A stretch of DNA of 64,000 bases from Microbacterium sp. B35-30 (GTDB lineage: Bacteria; Actinomycetota; Actinomycetes; Actinomycetales; Microbacteriaceae). The position numbers and the translations under genes are program-made. Shown piece after piece: positions 34,054 to 47,309 of this stretch. A model generated the notes under the pieces. That model searched no databases. It saw nothing but the letters and a program-made list of their open reading frames with translations, and was not told the origin of the DNA. The DNA lies in assembly GCF_010634855.1 (NCBI RefSeq), contig NZ_MWLQ01000003.1, positions 62,001 to 126,000 on the forward strand. The letters are read 5' to 3'. The first letter of the stretch is position 1; the number at the start of each line of letters is the position of its first letter.

Positions 34054-34410
34054 TCAGTCCTTTCCGGTGGGGGCGGGCACGACGAACCCGTGACGGGTCA
34101 ATTCGTGCCGGAAGTTCTGGTGGGGCGGCACGTCATCGACGCCGCCGACGGCCCACGGGTGGCAGCGGGCGAGGCGCGCTGCGGTGAGCGCCGCACCTCT
34201 CACGGCACCGTGCTGCTGCACTGCGCCGACCGCGTAGGCCGAGCACGAGGGGTAGTACTTGCAGACGTCGCCGTAGGTGTGCGAGATCGTGGCGCGGTAG
34301 CCGTGCAACAGTGCGAGGACCGCGTTACGGGGGAGAAGCGGGACGCTGCGGAGCGAATCGGATGCCGAGAACTCGGCGTCGCCGAGGGTATACGCGGGAA
34401 GGACGCTCAT
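34054..34410 (-). CDS. yidD: Membrane protein insertion efficiency factor YidD
   Basis: This 118-residue YidD carries the family core YRATISHTYGDVCKYYPSCSAYAVGAVQQHGAVRGAALTAARLARCHPW, with conserved Cys and the CKYYPSCS signature. It associates with the inner membrane and aids YidC-dependent insertion. Its start (ATG 34410) overlaps the rnpA stop by four bases (ATGA), and it precedes yidC by eight bases. The in-frame upstream ATG at 34431 lies inside rnpA and is less likely. Confidence 0.94.
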   Translation of the reverse strand: MSVLPAYTLGDAEFSASDSLRSVPLLPRNAVLALLHGYRATISHTYGDVCKYYPSCSAYAVGAVQQHGAVRGAALTAARLARCHPWAVGGVDDVPPHQNFRHELTRHGFVVPAPTGKD

Positions 34411-34742
34411 CGGGTCCTCCGTGCCAGGCACTTCTCGACGTCGCTGCGCAGATCGGCGAAGGACGCGGAGGCTGCGCTGGGCAGTGCGCGGATCACGATG
34501 TCATCACCGGGCGGGACGGCTGCGAGCGACTCGTAGCAGAGGGCCTTGAGGCGACGGCGGACGGTGTTGCGCACGACCGCGCCACCCACCCGCCGGCTCA
34601 CGATGAAACCGAACCGCGCCGGACCATCGGTCACAGCGCGGTTCACGTATGTCACGGTGTGCGCTCCGGCGCACCGACGGCCCCGACGGACGACGGCCTT
34701 GTACTCCGCTCCGCGGGTGAGTCGGTTCCGCCTCCCGAGCAC
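34407..34742 (-). CDS. rnpA: Ribonuclease P protein component
   Basis: This 111-residue basic protein subunit of RNase P matures tRNA 5' ends with the catalytic RNA. The RNA-binding RNR motif region is clear: RFGFIVSRRVGGAVVRNTVRRRLKALCYE. The start MLGRRNRLTRGAEYKAVVRRGRR is typical of the family. It sits eight bases downstream of rpmH and is translationally coupled to yidD. Confidence 0.95.
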   Translation of the reverse strand: MLGRRNRLTRGAEYKAVVRRGRRCAGAHTVTYVNRAVTDGPARFGFIVSRRVGGAVVRNTVRRRLKALCYESLAAVPPGDDIVIRALPSAASASFADLRSDVEKCLARRTR

Positions 34743-34750
34743 CGCTCGGC

Positions 34751-34888
34751 TCAGGCCGAGAGCTCGGTGCGCCCCTTGGCGCGACGAGCCGAAAGGATGC
34801 CGCGGCCCGCGCGCGTGCGCATGCGGGCACGGAAGCCGTGCTTCTTGGCACGACGACGGTTGTTGGGCTGGAAGGTGCGCTTGCTCAT
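34751..34888 (-). CDS. rpmH: 50S ribosomal protein L34
   Basis: This is a 45-residue L34 with the conserved [40 protein letters not shown] signature. The ATG is at 34888 with GGAAGTAG upstream. It begins the rpmH-rnpA-yidD-yidC-jag-rsmG operon, reading away from dnaA, the standard order at bacterial origins. Confidence 0.96.
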   Translation of the reverse strand: MSKRTFQPNNRRRAKKHGFRARMRTRAGRGILSARRAKGRTELSA

Positions 34889-35091
34889 GGGAACTACTTC
34901 CGATCAGGTGTCACCGGGACGCTCGAGACCGGGGACGTGTGTACAGGGGCGACTGCCGCGAGGGCATAAGTCAACCGATTAAGGCTACGTCGTGTTGCCC
35001 GAGAACTCAAACCGAGCGCAGAACGTGTCATTATGCACCGGGGATGCATTCCACCCTGGCACCGACACGCAGGGCGGATCTACAGTGGAGT

Positions 35092-35120
35092 TTGCTCACG
35101 CGACGCCTCCTGACTAGCGT
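35092..35120 (+). promoter_or_regulatory. Candidate dnaA promoter
   Basis: TTGCTC (35092-35097) and TAGCGT (35115-35120) are 17 bases apart, a plausible actinobacterial -35/-10 pair, 78 bases upstream of the dnaA ATG. A DnaA box follows at once. Confidence 0.4.
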
Positions 35121-35131
35121 GGCTCCGGCAG

Positions 35132-35140
35132 TTATCCACA
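35132..35140 (+). promoter_or_regulatory. DnaA box upstream of dnaA
   Basis: Perfect TTATCCACA, 57 bases before the dnaA start and just downstream of the candidate promoter, consistent with DnaA autoregulation. Confidence 0.85.
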
Positions 35141-35197
35141 GGCCTGGACGGACGTTTCAGCGGCTTCCGGTGGAATCATCGACAACCCGGGGGGGCC

Positions 35198-36631
35198 ATG
35201 ACACCGCACGAAGTTCCAGACGTTCCGGTCTGGACGGCCGTACTGGACGAACTCGTGCGCGACGATCGCATCACCCCGCAGCTCCACGGCTTCATCAGCC
35301 TCGCGGTGCCGCAAGGCGTGATGGGGGGAACGCTGTACCTCGACGTTCCCAATGATCTGACCGCCGCGCAGTTCACCAAGCGCATGCGCGCGCCCATCCT
35401 CGAGGCGCTCACCCGCGTCGGGCAGGACGTCCAGGACCCGGCCTCGAACTTCCGTGTGGTCGTCAATCCGGACCTCGCCGACGCCCACTTGACCGCGCCG
35501 ATCCAGATCCAGTCCACCGCGCCGGTCATTCAGACGTCCGCGCCGATCGCGCGCCCGCACGTCGACGAGCCTGCGGAGCCGGCATCCGTCTCCCGCAGCG
35601 ATACCCGCCTCAACCCCAAGTACACGTTCGACAACTTCGTCATCGGCCAGTCCAACCGTTTCGCGCATGCCGCGGCGGTCGCGGTCGCCGAGGCGCCGGC
35701 CAAGGCGTACAACCCGCTGTTCATCTACGGCGATTCCGGGCTGGGCAAGACCCACCTTCTCCACGCGATCGGCGATTACGCACTGAGCCTGTACGCGGGC
35801 ATCCGGGTGAGGTACGTGTCGAGCGAGGAGTTCACGAACGACTTCATCAACTCGATCGCCAACAACCGCGGCTCGGCCTTCCAGGCGCGGTACCGGGATG
35901 TCGACATCCTGCTGATCGACGACATCCAGTTCCTGCAGGGCCGCGCCGAGACGCAGGAGGCGTTCTTCCACACGTTCAACCAGCTGCACGATCACGACAA
36001 GCAGGTCGTGATCACGAGCGACGTGCCGCCCAAGCACCTCACCGGCTTCGAGGACCGCATGCGGAGCCGCTTCGAGTGGGGCCTCATCACCGACGTGCAG
36101 GCGCCCGACCTCGAGACGCGCATCGCGATCCTCCGCAAGAAGGCGCAGTCCGAGCGCCTCCACATCCCCGACGAGGTGATGGAGTACATCGCGACGGTGG
36201 TGTCATCGAACATCCGCGAGCTCGAGGGCGCGCTCATCCGCGTCTCGGCGTTCGCGAGTCTCAATCGCTCGACGCTCGACATGTCCCTGGCACAGACGGT
36301 GCTCCGCGACATCGTCGATCAGGACGACGCCAACGTCGTCTCGCCGACCGACATCATCACGGCGACGGCCGCCTACTTCAAGCTCACCGTCGACGACCTC
36401 TACGGGTCCAGCCGCTCGCAGCAGGTCGCGCAGGCCCGCCAGATCGCGATGTACCTGTGCCGCGAGCGCACGAGCCTGTCTCTGCCCAAGATCGGGCAGC
36501 TGTTCGGCAATCGCGACCACACGACCGTGATGTACGCGTATAAGAAGATCAGCGAGCTCATGAAGGAGCGCCGGTCGATCTACAACCAGGTGACCGAGAT
36601 CACCGCTCAGCTCGGCCGCAACGGTCGCTGA
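35198..36631 (+). CDS. dnaA: Chromosomal replication initiator protein DnaA
   Basis: This 477-residue DnaA binds DnaA boxes at oriC and melts the origin in its ATP form. Domain I is at the N-terminus (VPDVPVWTAVLDELVRDDRITPQLHGFISLAVP). A Pro/Ala-rich linker follows, then the AAA+ domain with Walker A GDSGLGKTHLLHA (from about residue 178) and Walker B DILLIDDIQFLQG. The domain IV HTH signature is GNRDHTTVMYAYKKI. The start is ATG 35198. It is followed by a hairpin and oriC, then dnaN. Confidence 0.98.
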   Translation: MTPHEVPDVPVWTAVLDELVRDDRITPQLHGFISLAVPQGVMGGTLYLDVPNDLTAAQFTKRMRAPILEALTRVGQDVQDPASNFRVVVNPDLADAHLTAPIQIQSTAPVIQTSAPIARPHVDEPAEPASVSRSDTRLNPKYTFDNFVIGQSNRFAHAAAVAVAEAPAKAYNPLFIYGDSGLGKTHLLHAIGDYALSLYAGIRVRYVSSEEFTNDFINSIANNRGSAFQARYRDVDILLIDDIQFLQGRAETQEAFFHTFNQLHDHDKQVVITSDVPPKHLTGFEDRMRSRFEWGLITDVQAPDLETRIAILRKKAQSERLHIPDEVMEYIATVVSSNIRELEGALIRVSAFASLNRSTLDMSLAQTVLRDIVDQDDANVVSPTDIITATAAYFKLTVDDLYGSSRSQQVAQARQIAMYLCRERTSLSLPKIGQLFGNRDHTTVMYAYKKISELMKERRSIYNQVTEITAQLGRNGR

Positions 36632-36650
36632 CGGACGACATACAGCCTGC

Positions 36651-36684
36651 GAAGGGCCCGCGCGTGAAGACGCGCGGGCCCTTC
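36651..36684 (+). terminator. Hairpin after dnaA
   Basis: A perfect 14 bp stem (arms 36651-36664 and 36671-36684, loop TGAAGA), 20 bases after the dnaA stop. There is no T-run, but the stem strength suggests a terminator or insulator before the origin. Confidence 0.7.
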
Positions 36685-36751
36685 CGTGCATATGCCTCGA
36701 AAAGTTCTTGACACGTGCCGCGAGCAGGGCCATCATTTCGGTTCTGCACAG

Positions 36752-36948
36752 TGTGGAAAACCTGTGGATAACTCTCCAACCCTGCGGAAACTCCTGTGAA
36801 CGAGCGGGGGAAGCCTGTGGATGGATTGCGGATGCCGGGGGCCGCGGCATCCGACTTCCCGACATCCCTCCGCAGCCGTTCCACAACTCACACTCTTGTG
36901 GTTTCCGTGTCCCGACTGGCGACGCCGGAGTTGTCCACAGTTTCCACA
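36752..36948. other. Origin of replication oriC (DnaA-box cluster)
   Basis: Within the 479 bp dnaA-dnaN gap lie a perfect DnaA box TGTGGATAA (36763-36771, minus orientation) and several one- to two-mismatch boxes. These are TGTGGAAAA 36752-36760, TGTGGATGG 36816-36824, CGTTCCACA 36877-36885, TTGTCCACA 36931-36939 and GTTTCCACA 36940-36948. A locally AT-richer stretch (about 36949-36990, GTTAACACCATGACAAGAAA) could be the unwinding element. Position between dnaA and dnaN is the standard actinobacterial oriC. Confidence 0.88.
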
Positions 36949-37110
36949 GTCGTTAACACCATGACAAGAAATCTCTTTGATGAACCCGTCCCATCACCTT
37001 TGCGGGGGAGAGTCCCTCACGGGACGGACCGGGCTGGCAATCCTCAGGGCTGGCACTAGCATGAGAACCCCGAGCCCGCAGTCGAAGGGCCCGCTGCAGA
37101 GGGAGCGTTC

Positions 37111-38265
37111 GTGAAGTTCCACGTCAACCGCGATGTGTTCAGCGAAGCCGTATCGTTCGTCGTCAAACTCCTGCCGCAGCGCAACCCGCAGCCGATCCTG
37201 GCGGGCGTGCTGATCGAGGCATCCGCCGAGGGCCTCTCGCTCGCCGCGTTCGACTACGAGGCGTCGGCGCGCACGACGATCGAGGCGACCGTCGATGACC
37301 CGGGCACGATCCTGGTCCACGGCCGGCTGCTCTCGGACATTGCGAGCCGTCTGCCGAACGCGCCCATTCAGATCGAGGTCGACGACGACGGCGGCATTCT
37401 GCTGACGTGCGGTTCGGCACGGTTCACCCTCTCGTCCATGCCGGTGCAGGAGTATCCGGCGATCCCCGAGGTCACCGGCGATTCGGGTCTCGTGCCCTCC
37501 GAGGATTTCGCCACCGCGATCGCCCAGGTGGCCTTCGCCGCGTCGCGCGACGACGTGACGCCTGTCCTCACGGGTGTGCAGCTCGAGGTGTCGGGAACCA
37601 CCCTCAGCCTCGTGGCCACCGACCGCTACCGTGTGGCGCTGCGCGAGATCCCCTGGGACGGCGGCGGCACCGCGACCGATGAGTCGACCACGGCGCTCGT
37701 TCCAGCACGCACGCTCACCGAGGTCGGCAAGACGTTCGCGCACGGCGGCGACATCTCGATCGCGTTCTCGGGATCGGGCGACCGCGAGATCATCGCGTTC
37801 ACCGCGGGCAACAAGACGGTGACGTCGCTGCTCATCAAGGGCAACTTCCCGCCCGTGCGGCGACTGTTCCCCGAGGCCACCGAGCACCACGCGGTCGTCA
37901 ACACCGCCGAGCTCGCCGAGGCGGTGCGACGCGTGTCGCTCGTGCTCGACCGTTCCGCGCCGCTGCGGTTCACCTTCACCGCCGACAGCGTGTCGATGGA
38001 TGCCTCGGGCACCGAGCAGGCGCGTGCCACCGAGTCCGTCGACGCCACGCTCCTGGGCGGCGACGATGTGACGCTCGGCCTGAACCCGCAGTACCTGCTC
38101 GAGTCCCTCGGTGCGGTCAAGAGCGAGTTCGTGCGCATCACGTTCACCTCGAGCGAGAACGCGAACAAGCTGAGCCCCGTGCTCATCACCCCGCAGACCT
38201 CGGTCGATCGGGCCGGCTCGGACTCGTTCCGCTACCTGCTGCAGCCGAACCTGCTCCTGCGCTGA
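37111..38265 (+). CDS. dnaN: DNA polymerase III sliding clamp (beta subunit)
   Basis: This 384-residue DnaN dimerises into the ring that tethers polymerase III and serves mismatch repair and RecF pathways. The three repeated clamp domains are visible; the start is KFHVNRDVFSEAVSFVVKLLPQRNPQPILAGVLIEA, and mid-protein motifs include SEDFATAIAQVAFAASRDDVTPVLTGVQLE and LVATDRYRVALREI. GTG at 37111 follows GAGGGAGCGTTC. Recognition of the clamp by other proteins is via the C-terminal pocket region. Confidence 0.97.
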   Translation: MKFHVNRDVFSEAVSFVVKLLPQRNPQPILAGVLIEASAEGLSLAAFDYEASARTTIEATVDDPGTILVHGRLLSDIASRLPNAPIQIEVDDDGGILLTCGSARFTLSSMPVQEYPAIPEVTGDSGLVPSEDFATAIAQVAFAASRDDVTPVLTGVQLEVSGTTLSLVATDRYRVALREIPWDGGGTATDESTTALVPARTLTEVGKTFAHGGDISIAFSGSGDREIIAFTAGNKTVTSLLIKGNFPPVRRLFPEATEHHAVVNTAELAEAVRRVSLVLDRSAPLRFTFTADSVSMDASGTEQARATESVDATLLGGDDVTLGLNPQYLLESLGAVKSEFVRITFTSSENANKLSPVLITPQTSVDRAGSDSFRYLLQPNLLLR

Positions 38266-38318
38266 TCCGACTCGCTTCGACAGCCTCAGCCACCGCAAGC
38301 TCAATCGAGCCACCCGCA

Positions 38319-38357
38319 CCGGTCGTTCAGCGAGCGAGGAACGAGCGAGACGAAACG
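38319..38357 (+). repeat. Dispersed intergenic repeat, copy 2
   Basis: CCGGTCGTTCAGCGAGCGAGG, then GAGACGAAACG, lies between dnaN and recF. It matches the copies at 5146-5214 (minus) and 42289-42321. Confidence 0.7.
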
Positions 38358-38383
38358 TCGCACACTCGAACTAGGCTGACGCA

Positions 38384-39592
38384 GTGATCGTGGAGCACCT
38401 GAGTCTCGTCGACTTCCGCAACTATGCGGCCGCCGACGTCGAGCTCGGGCCCGGGCCGAACGTGTTCGTCGGCCGCAACGGTCAGGGCAAGACCAACCTC
38501 GCCGAAGCCATCGGGTTCTTGGCGACGCTGGGGTCGCATCGCGTCTCGAACGACGCGCCGATGGTCCGCGACGGGGCGGAGGCCGCGATCATCCGGGCAC
38601 GGCTGGCGCACGGTGAACGCCGGGTGCAGCTCGAGGCGCAGGTCAACCGGCAGGGCTCGAACAAGGCCCGGGTCAACGGTGCGGCGGTGAAGCCGACCGA
38701 GCTGCCCCGCTACGCGCAGGTGGTGCTCTTCGCACCGGAGGATCTGCAGATCGTCCGCGGCGACCCGTCCGCCCGCCGACGTTTCGCCGATCAGCTGCTG
38801 GTGCAGCGGACGCCGCGCATGGCCGGTGTCATCTCCGACTACGACCGCGTGCTCAAGCAGCGCACCGCACTGCTGAAATCCGCGAAGGCGCGGGGGATCC
38901 GCGGCGACGCCCTCTCGACGCTGGACGTGTGGGACGACAAGCTGGTCTCGCTCGGCACGCAGCTCATCTCGGCGCGGCTCGCGCTCGCCACCGACCTGGC
39001 GACTCCGCTCGCTGCTGCGTACACCGCGATCGCCGGCGCCGACCACCGTCCCGAGATCGAGTGGGCGCTCTCGGTCGCGGGCGCGGTGACCGATGAGGAC
39101 GGCGACGGCGGCTCAGCGCCGGCCTCCTCGCCCGATTCCCCCCCCGACTCGGCCGGCACGTCGGCGGAGCGCATCGCGGATCTCTTCCGTCAGGCTCTCG
39201 CCGCCAAGCGCACCTCCGAGCTCGAGCGCGGGCTCACCCTTGTCGGGCCGCACCGCGACGACCTGCTGCTGCGGATCCGCGGACTTCCGGTGAAGGGCTA
39301 TGCGTCCCATGGCGAGTCGTGGTCGGTCGCGCTGTCGCTCCGTCTCGCGTCGGCAGAGCTGCTGCGGGCGGACTCGCGCCTCGGCGATCCGGTGCTCATC
39401 CTCGACGACGTGTTCGCCGAGCTCGACACCGACCGCCGCGCCCGGCTCGCGCAGCTCGCCGCCGGCTACGAGCAGGTCGTGGTGACCGCCGCGGTCGAAG
39501 GAGATGTGCCCGAGGCGCTGCGCGCGCGGATGGTGCGGGTGGAAGCGGGCCGCATCCTCGATCCGGGCGATGCGGAGCCGACGGATGCCTGA
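38384..39592 (+). CDS. recF: DNA replication and repair protein RecF
   Basis: This 402-residue SMC-like ATPase loads RecA at gaps with RecO/RecR. The first half is EHLSLVDFRNYAAADVELGPGPNVFVGRNGQGKTNLAEAIGFLATLGSHR, with Walker A at residues 30-38; the ABC signature and Walker B are in YASHGESWSVALSLRLASAELL and DPVLILDDVFAELD. An acidic, Pro/Ser-rich insertion (about residues 233-260) looks lineage-specific. The start is GTG at 38384. There is no gnd gene between dnaN and recF. Confidence 0.96.
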   Translation: MIVEHLSLVDFRNYAAADVELGPGPNVFVGRNGQGKTNLAEAIGFLATLGSHRVSNDAPMVRDGAEAAIIRARLAHGERRVQLEAQVNRQGSNKARVNGAAVKPTELPRYAQVVLFAPEDLQIVRGDPSARRRFADQLLVQRTPRMAGVISDYDRVLKQRTALLKSAKARGIRGDALSTLDVWDDKLVSLGTQLISARLALATDLATPLAAAYTAIAGADHRPEIEWALSVAGAVTDEDGDGGSAPASSPDSPPDSAGTSAERIADLFRQALAAKRTSELERGLTLVGPHRDDLLLRIRGLPVKGYASHGESWSVALSLRLASAELLRADSRLGDPVLILDDVFAELDTDRRARLAQLAAGYEQVVVTAAVEGDVPEALRARMVRVEAGRILDPGDAEPTDA

Positions 39593-40121
39593 CCCCTCGA
39601 CAGGCGCAGGGACCGGGGCGGGTGCGGAGGGCGTGCCCGACCGGTCCGACATCCCTGAGACGATCGCGACGTACCTGCGGCTTCGCGGACTCGAGCCGTC
39701 CGGGCGGTCGTTCCGCAAGCGACGGCGTCGCACGGTGGATGACGAGAACATCCCTTTCGCGCCGGGTCGCGACCCCCGCGGGGTGGGCGACGTGATCGCC
39801 GACCTCACGCGGGAGGCAGGGTGGAACGGCCAGCTCGCCCGTGAGGACGTCGTCCGCGCCTGGGCGGAGGTCGCCGGCGAAGACACCGCGCGTCACACCC
39901 GTCCGGTCGCCTTCTCGGAGGGGTCGCTGACGGTCCAGGCGGACTCCACGGCGTGGGCGAAGCAGCTCCAGCTGATGCGCGCCCACATCCTCTCCGAGAT
40001 CGTCCGCCGCTTCCCCGAGGCGAAGGTGGATGCGGTCCGCTTCATCGGGCCGGACGTCCCCTCCTGGAAATGGGGTCCTAGAACGATTCCAGGCCGCGGT
40101 CCGCGCGATACCTACGGATGA
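39585..40121 (+). CDS. DUF721 family protein
   Basis: This 178-residue protein of the DUF721 family is conserved between recF and gyrB in Actinobacteria. The signature WAEVAGEDTARHTRPVAFSEGSLTVQADSTAWAKQLQLMRAHILSEI is in the C-terminal part. The N-terminus carries a Gly/Ala/Pro-rich start and a basic patch (RSFRKRRRRTV). The ATG at 39585 overlaps the recF stop by eight bases, indicating translational coupling. The precise function is unknown; a nucleic-acid role is suspected from the context. Confidence 0.88.
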   Translation: MPDPSTGAGTGAGAEGVPDRSDIPETIATYLRLRGLEPSGRSFRKRRRRTVDDENIPFAPGRDPRGVGDVIADLTREAGWNGQLAREDVVRAWAEVAGEDTARHTRPVAFSEGSLTVQADSTAWAKQLQLMRAHILSEIVRRFPEAKVDAVRFIGPDVPSWKWGPRTIPGRGPRDTYG

Positions 40122-40200
40122 GTCACGTTCTGAGTCATCCGAGCAACTTTCATGCGCTCAGATGGGCGTAGAGCGCTGTGATCGGGCCGTTACCCGATAG

Positions 40201-42276
<2,076 letters not shown>

Positions 42277-42288
42277 CCGGGCGTCGAC

Positions 42289-42321
42289 CCGGTCGTTGAG
42301 CGAGCACAGACAGACGAAACG
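42289..42321 (+). repeat. Dispersed intergenic repeat, copy 3
   Basis: CCGGTCGTTGAGCGAGCACA followed by GACGAAACG, in the 65 bp gyrB-gyrA gap. The unit is directly followed by related AGACGAAA segments that lead into the gyrA start. Confidence 0.7.
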
Positions 42322-42341
42322 CAGAAGACGAAAGACGAGAC

Positions 42342-44977
<2,636 letters not shown>

Positions 44978-44981
<4 letters not shown>

Positions 44982-45382
44982 GCACGGTAGCCGACAAGCT
45001 CGCCAAGAAATCGAGTCACAAGACCAGCGCCAAGCAGGTGCGCCTGCGCCTGGTGTACGTGGACTTCTGGTCCGCGGTGAAGCTGTCCTTCCTGGCCGCG
45101 ATCGCGATCGCGGTGGTGACGGTCGTCGCGTTCGTGATGGTGTACCTGGTGGTGTCGACCACCGGTCTCATCGGCAAGGCCGACGAGTTCTTCTCGAGCT
45201 TCACCGACGGCAGCATCCTGCTGTCGGACTTCGTGAGCTTCCCGCAGGTCCTGGCCTTCTCGGCCGTCGTGGCAATCCTCAACCTGGTGGTCGTCACGGT
45301 GCTCGGCGCCGTGATCGCGGGCATCTACAACCTCGCCGTCAAGGTGACCGGCGGGCTGCTCGTCGGCTTCACCTCGAACTGA
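44978..45382 (+). CDS. DUF3566 membrane protein
   Basis: This 134-residue protein is of the DUF3566 family, standard downstream of gyrA in Actinobacteria. A basic N-terminus ([29 protein letters not shown]) is followed by two membrane helices ([20 protein letters not shown] and [25 protein letters not shown]). The start ATG overlaps the gyrA stop (ATGA), so it is translationally coupled. The function is unknown. Confidence 0.9.
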
Positions 45383-45403
45383 CGGAAACTCGACGGGCTC
45401 GAT

Positions 45404-45432
45404 TCGTGAAATCGGGCTGCGTCGGGTAAAGT
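45404..45432 (+). promoter_or_regulatory. Candidate promoter of tRNA-Ile/tRNA-Ala
   Basis: TCGTGA (45404-45409) and TAAAGT (45427-45432) are 17 bases apart, 36 bases upstream of the tRNA-Ile gene. The -35 is weak. Confidence 0.35.
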
Positions 45433-45467
45433 CTTGGAGGTTGCGGAACGCAGTTCCGCAGACATTC

Positions 45468-45541
45468 GGGGCTATAGCTCAGGCGGTTAGAGCGCTTCAC
45501 TGATAATGAAGAGGTCCCAGGTTCAAGTCCTGGTAGCCCCA
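45468..45541 (+). tRNA. tRNA-Ile (GAT)
   Basis: This 74-base cloverleaf has acceptor pairs GGGGCTA / TAGCCCC, a D-loop with GGCGGTTAG, anticodon loop CTGATAA (anticodon GAT) and T-loop GTTCAAG. The 3' CCA is not encoded. Together with tRNA-Ala it follows gyrA, a common actinobacterial arrangement. Confidence 0.97.
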
Positions 45542-45552
45542 CACCTTGCCCC

Positions 45553-45625
45553 GGGGCCTTAGCTCAGTTGGTAGAGCGCCTGCTTTGCAAGCAGGATGTC
45601 AGGAGTTCGAATCTCCTAGGCTCCA
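45553..45625 (+). tRNA. tRNA-Ala (TGC)
   Basis: This 73-base cloverleaf has acceptor GGGGCCT / AGGCTCC (one G-U), anticodon loop TTTGCAA (anticodon TGC) and T-loop GTTCGAA. There is no encoded CCA. It is twelve bases after tRNA-Ile, probably one transcript. Confidence 0.97.
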
Positions 45626-45703
45626 CAACGTGAAGAGAGCCGGCTCCCGCGTGGGGCCGGCTTTCCTCGTTTCCCGAGAGTTCTCCCGTGGGTATGGTGA
45701 AGC

Positions 45704-46141
45704 ATGGACCTGCGCGTCGCGGCCTACGCGGTGATCATCGACGAAGACGACCGCATGCTGCTCGCCCACTGGAACGAGGGACGGCGCTCCGCGTGGACGC
45801 TGCCCGGAGGCGGACTCGAAGAGGGCGAGGACCCCGAGCGGGCCGCACGCCGCGAGGTCAGGGAAGAGACCGGATACCGGGTGGCGATCGATGCGCTGCT
45901 GGGCATCCACTCCCGCGTGATCCCGCCCGGCAGGCGGCTGATTCCCGGCGCCGACCGTCCGCTGCATACCCTGCGCATCGTCTATCGCGCACACATCACC
46001 GGGGGACGACTGCGCAACGAGACGAACGGCACGACGGATCGCGCCGAGTGGTTCGCGCTCACAGAGGTGCGCGCGTTGCAGCGCGTGAAGCTGGTCGACA
46101 TCGCCCTGGAGATGGCCGGACTCGAACTGCCGGTGCGCTGA
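45704..46141 (+). CDS. NUDIX hydrolase
   Basis: This 145-residue NUDIX-fold hydrolase has the catalytic box GGGLEEGEDPERAARREVREETGY (about residues 34-57), which binds Mg and cleaves nucleoside-diphosphate-linked substrates. The N-terminal strand is VAAYAVIIDEDDRMLLAHW, and the C-terminal part has RAEWFALTEVRALQRVKLVDIALEMAG. The substrate is not deducible. ATG at 45704. Confidence 0.93.
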   Translation: MDLRVAAYAVIIDEDDRMLLAHWNEGRRSAWTLPGGGLEEGEDPERAARREVREETGYRVAIDALLGIHSRVIPPGRRLIPGADRPLHTLRIVYRAHITGGRLRNETNGTTDRAEWFALTEVRALQRVKLVDIALEMAGLELPVR

Positions 46142-46157
46142 CCGGCGGAGCACGCCG

Positions 46158-46655
46158 TCAGTCGGTCGGCTGCGAGATGTCGGCGACCGTCGCACCGTAG
46201 GCGGCGACGAGGTCATCGGCGTCGACGAACATGCTGTAGCCGTGCGCACCCGCCCCCATCGCGATGCGCTGACCGACGATCTCGCTGTCGGCGTAGATCG
46301 GCCAGTCATGAGTGCTCCCGAGGGGCACGATCGTGCCGCGCTCGTATCCCGTCGCGGCCAGGGCGCGCGCCGGATCCGGCAATTGCAGCTTGTTGACCCC
46401 GACGACCGCGCGCAGTTTGGGCCATGAGATCGCCCGGTCACCAGGGATCAGCGCGAACAGGTAAGTGTCGTCGCTGCGTTTGACCACGAGGGTCTTCACG
46501 ATGCCCGAGGCCGGGATGCCGAGGATCGCGGCGGCTTCGGGCAGGCTGTTCGCGGCCGGGCGCTCGCGGATCTCGATCGCCAGGCCGCGAGCGGAGGCCG
46601 CCGCGCGGACGCGGTCGACCCCCGTCAGTGTCTCGCCGGTCGTGGGCTCAGGCAT
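46158..46655 (-). CDS. YbaK/EbsC family aminoacyl-tRNA deacylase
   Basis: This 165-residue YbaK-type editing domain hydrolyses misacylated tRNAs (Cys-tRNA-Pro or Ala-type). Visible blocks are SLPEAAAILGIPASGIVKTLVVKRSDDTYLFALIPGDRAISWPKLRAVVG, with the catalytic Lys in the KTLVVK strand, and GSTHDWPIYADSEIVGQRIAMGAGAHGYSMFV. The ATG at 46655 overlaps the end of the downstream-strand membrane protein gene by eight bases. The exact tRNA target is unclear. Confidence 0.9.
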   Translation of the reverse strand: MPEPTTGETLTGVDRVRAAASARGLAIEIRERPAANSLPEAAAILGIPASGIVKTLVVKRSDDTYLFALIPGDRAISWPKLRAVVGVNKLQLPDPARALAATGYERGTIVPLGSTHDWPIYADSEIVGQRIAMGAGAHGYSMFVDADDLVAAYGATVADISQPTD

Positions 46656-47214
46656 CCGGGGCGCGCAGCGGGTCGTCGGCGACCCACAGCTCGTCGTCGG
46701 CGCGCAGCGTCTGCCACGCGGCGTAGAGCACGCCGACCGCGGCCGCCACACCCAGGATGATGGCGATCACGCCGCCGGCGCCGATCCCCTTCTTCTGGGG
46801 CTCGGCACGCTCGAGGCGAGCCGAGAGGTACCGGGTGGCCTCGCGGGCGTACTTGTCGGCCTTCTTGCTGTACGTCTTCTTGTCGGGCAGTGCGCGACCG
46901 CCGGCGAGGTGCGCGCGCGTGTCGTTCGCGGCATCCCACACCGACAGCGCGGAGCCGACCACGGCACCGGCTGCCGGGATGACCGTGCCGCTCACGACCT
47001 TCTTACCCTTGTCGACATAGGGTGCGGCGTACTTCTCGTAACCCGCCTGCACCTGCGGCTTGACCTGCTCCCGGCCGAAGTGTCCGAGCTGCCGACTGGC
47101 CTCCCGTGCGACGGACGCGGCCTCACCCACCAAAACCTGCTGGGTCTCCCACAGCTGATTGGCCTGCTTCTGAAGCTTCTCGAGTTCCTTCTTGCGCTTG
47201 CGGCTGACGCTCAC
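46648..47214 (-). CDS. Hypothetical protein with C-terminal membrane helix
   Basis: This 188-residue protein is not of a family I can name. A basic N-terminus (SVSRKRKKELEKLQKQANQLWETQQ) and an amphipathic helix lead to a single hydrophobic segment near the C-terminus (GGVIAIILGVAAAVGVLYAAW) and a short acidic tail. The start is GTG at 47214 with an excellent GGGAGGGCAACC ribosome-binding site. The membrane topology suggests a tail-anchored cytoplasmic protein. Its gene overlaps the deacylase gene by eight bases. Confidence 0.75.
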   Translation of the reverse strand: MSVSRKRKKELEKLQKQANQLWETQQVLVGEAASVAREASRQLGHFGREQVKPQVQAGYEKYAAPYVDKGKKVVSGTVIPAAGAVVGSALSVWDAANDTRAHLAGGRALPDKKTYSKKADKYAREATRYLSARLERAEPQKKGIGAGGVIAIILGVAAAVGVLYAAWQTLRADDELWVADDPLRAPDA

Positions 47215-47309
47215 GGTTGCCCTCCCTGTCGTGGGGATGTCGTCTCCCCATCTTGCCAGACCACCGCCGAGACGGGAGGGGTTGCAGCGAACTCTGAGAC
47301 AATGTAGGA

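Larger units (their letters stand above)
34889..35197. other. rpmH-dnaA divergent intergenic region
   Basis: This 309 bp gap holds the divergent promoters of rpmH and dnaA and one perfect DnaA box (35132-35140). A TTGACT hexamer on the minus strand (34969-34974) could be a -35 for the rpmH operon, but a well-spaced -10 is not obvious. Confidence 0.65.
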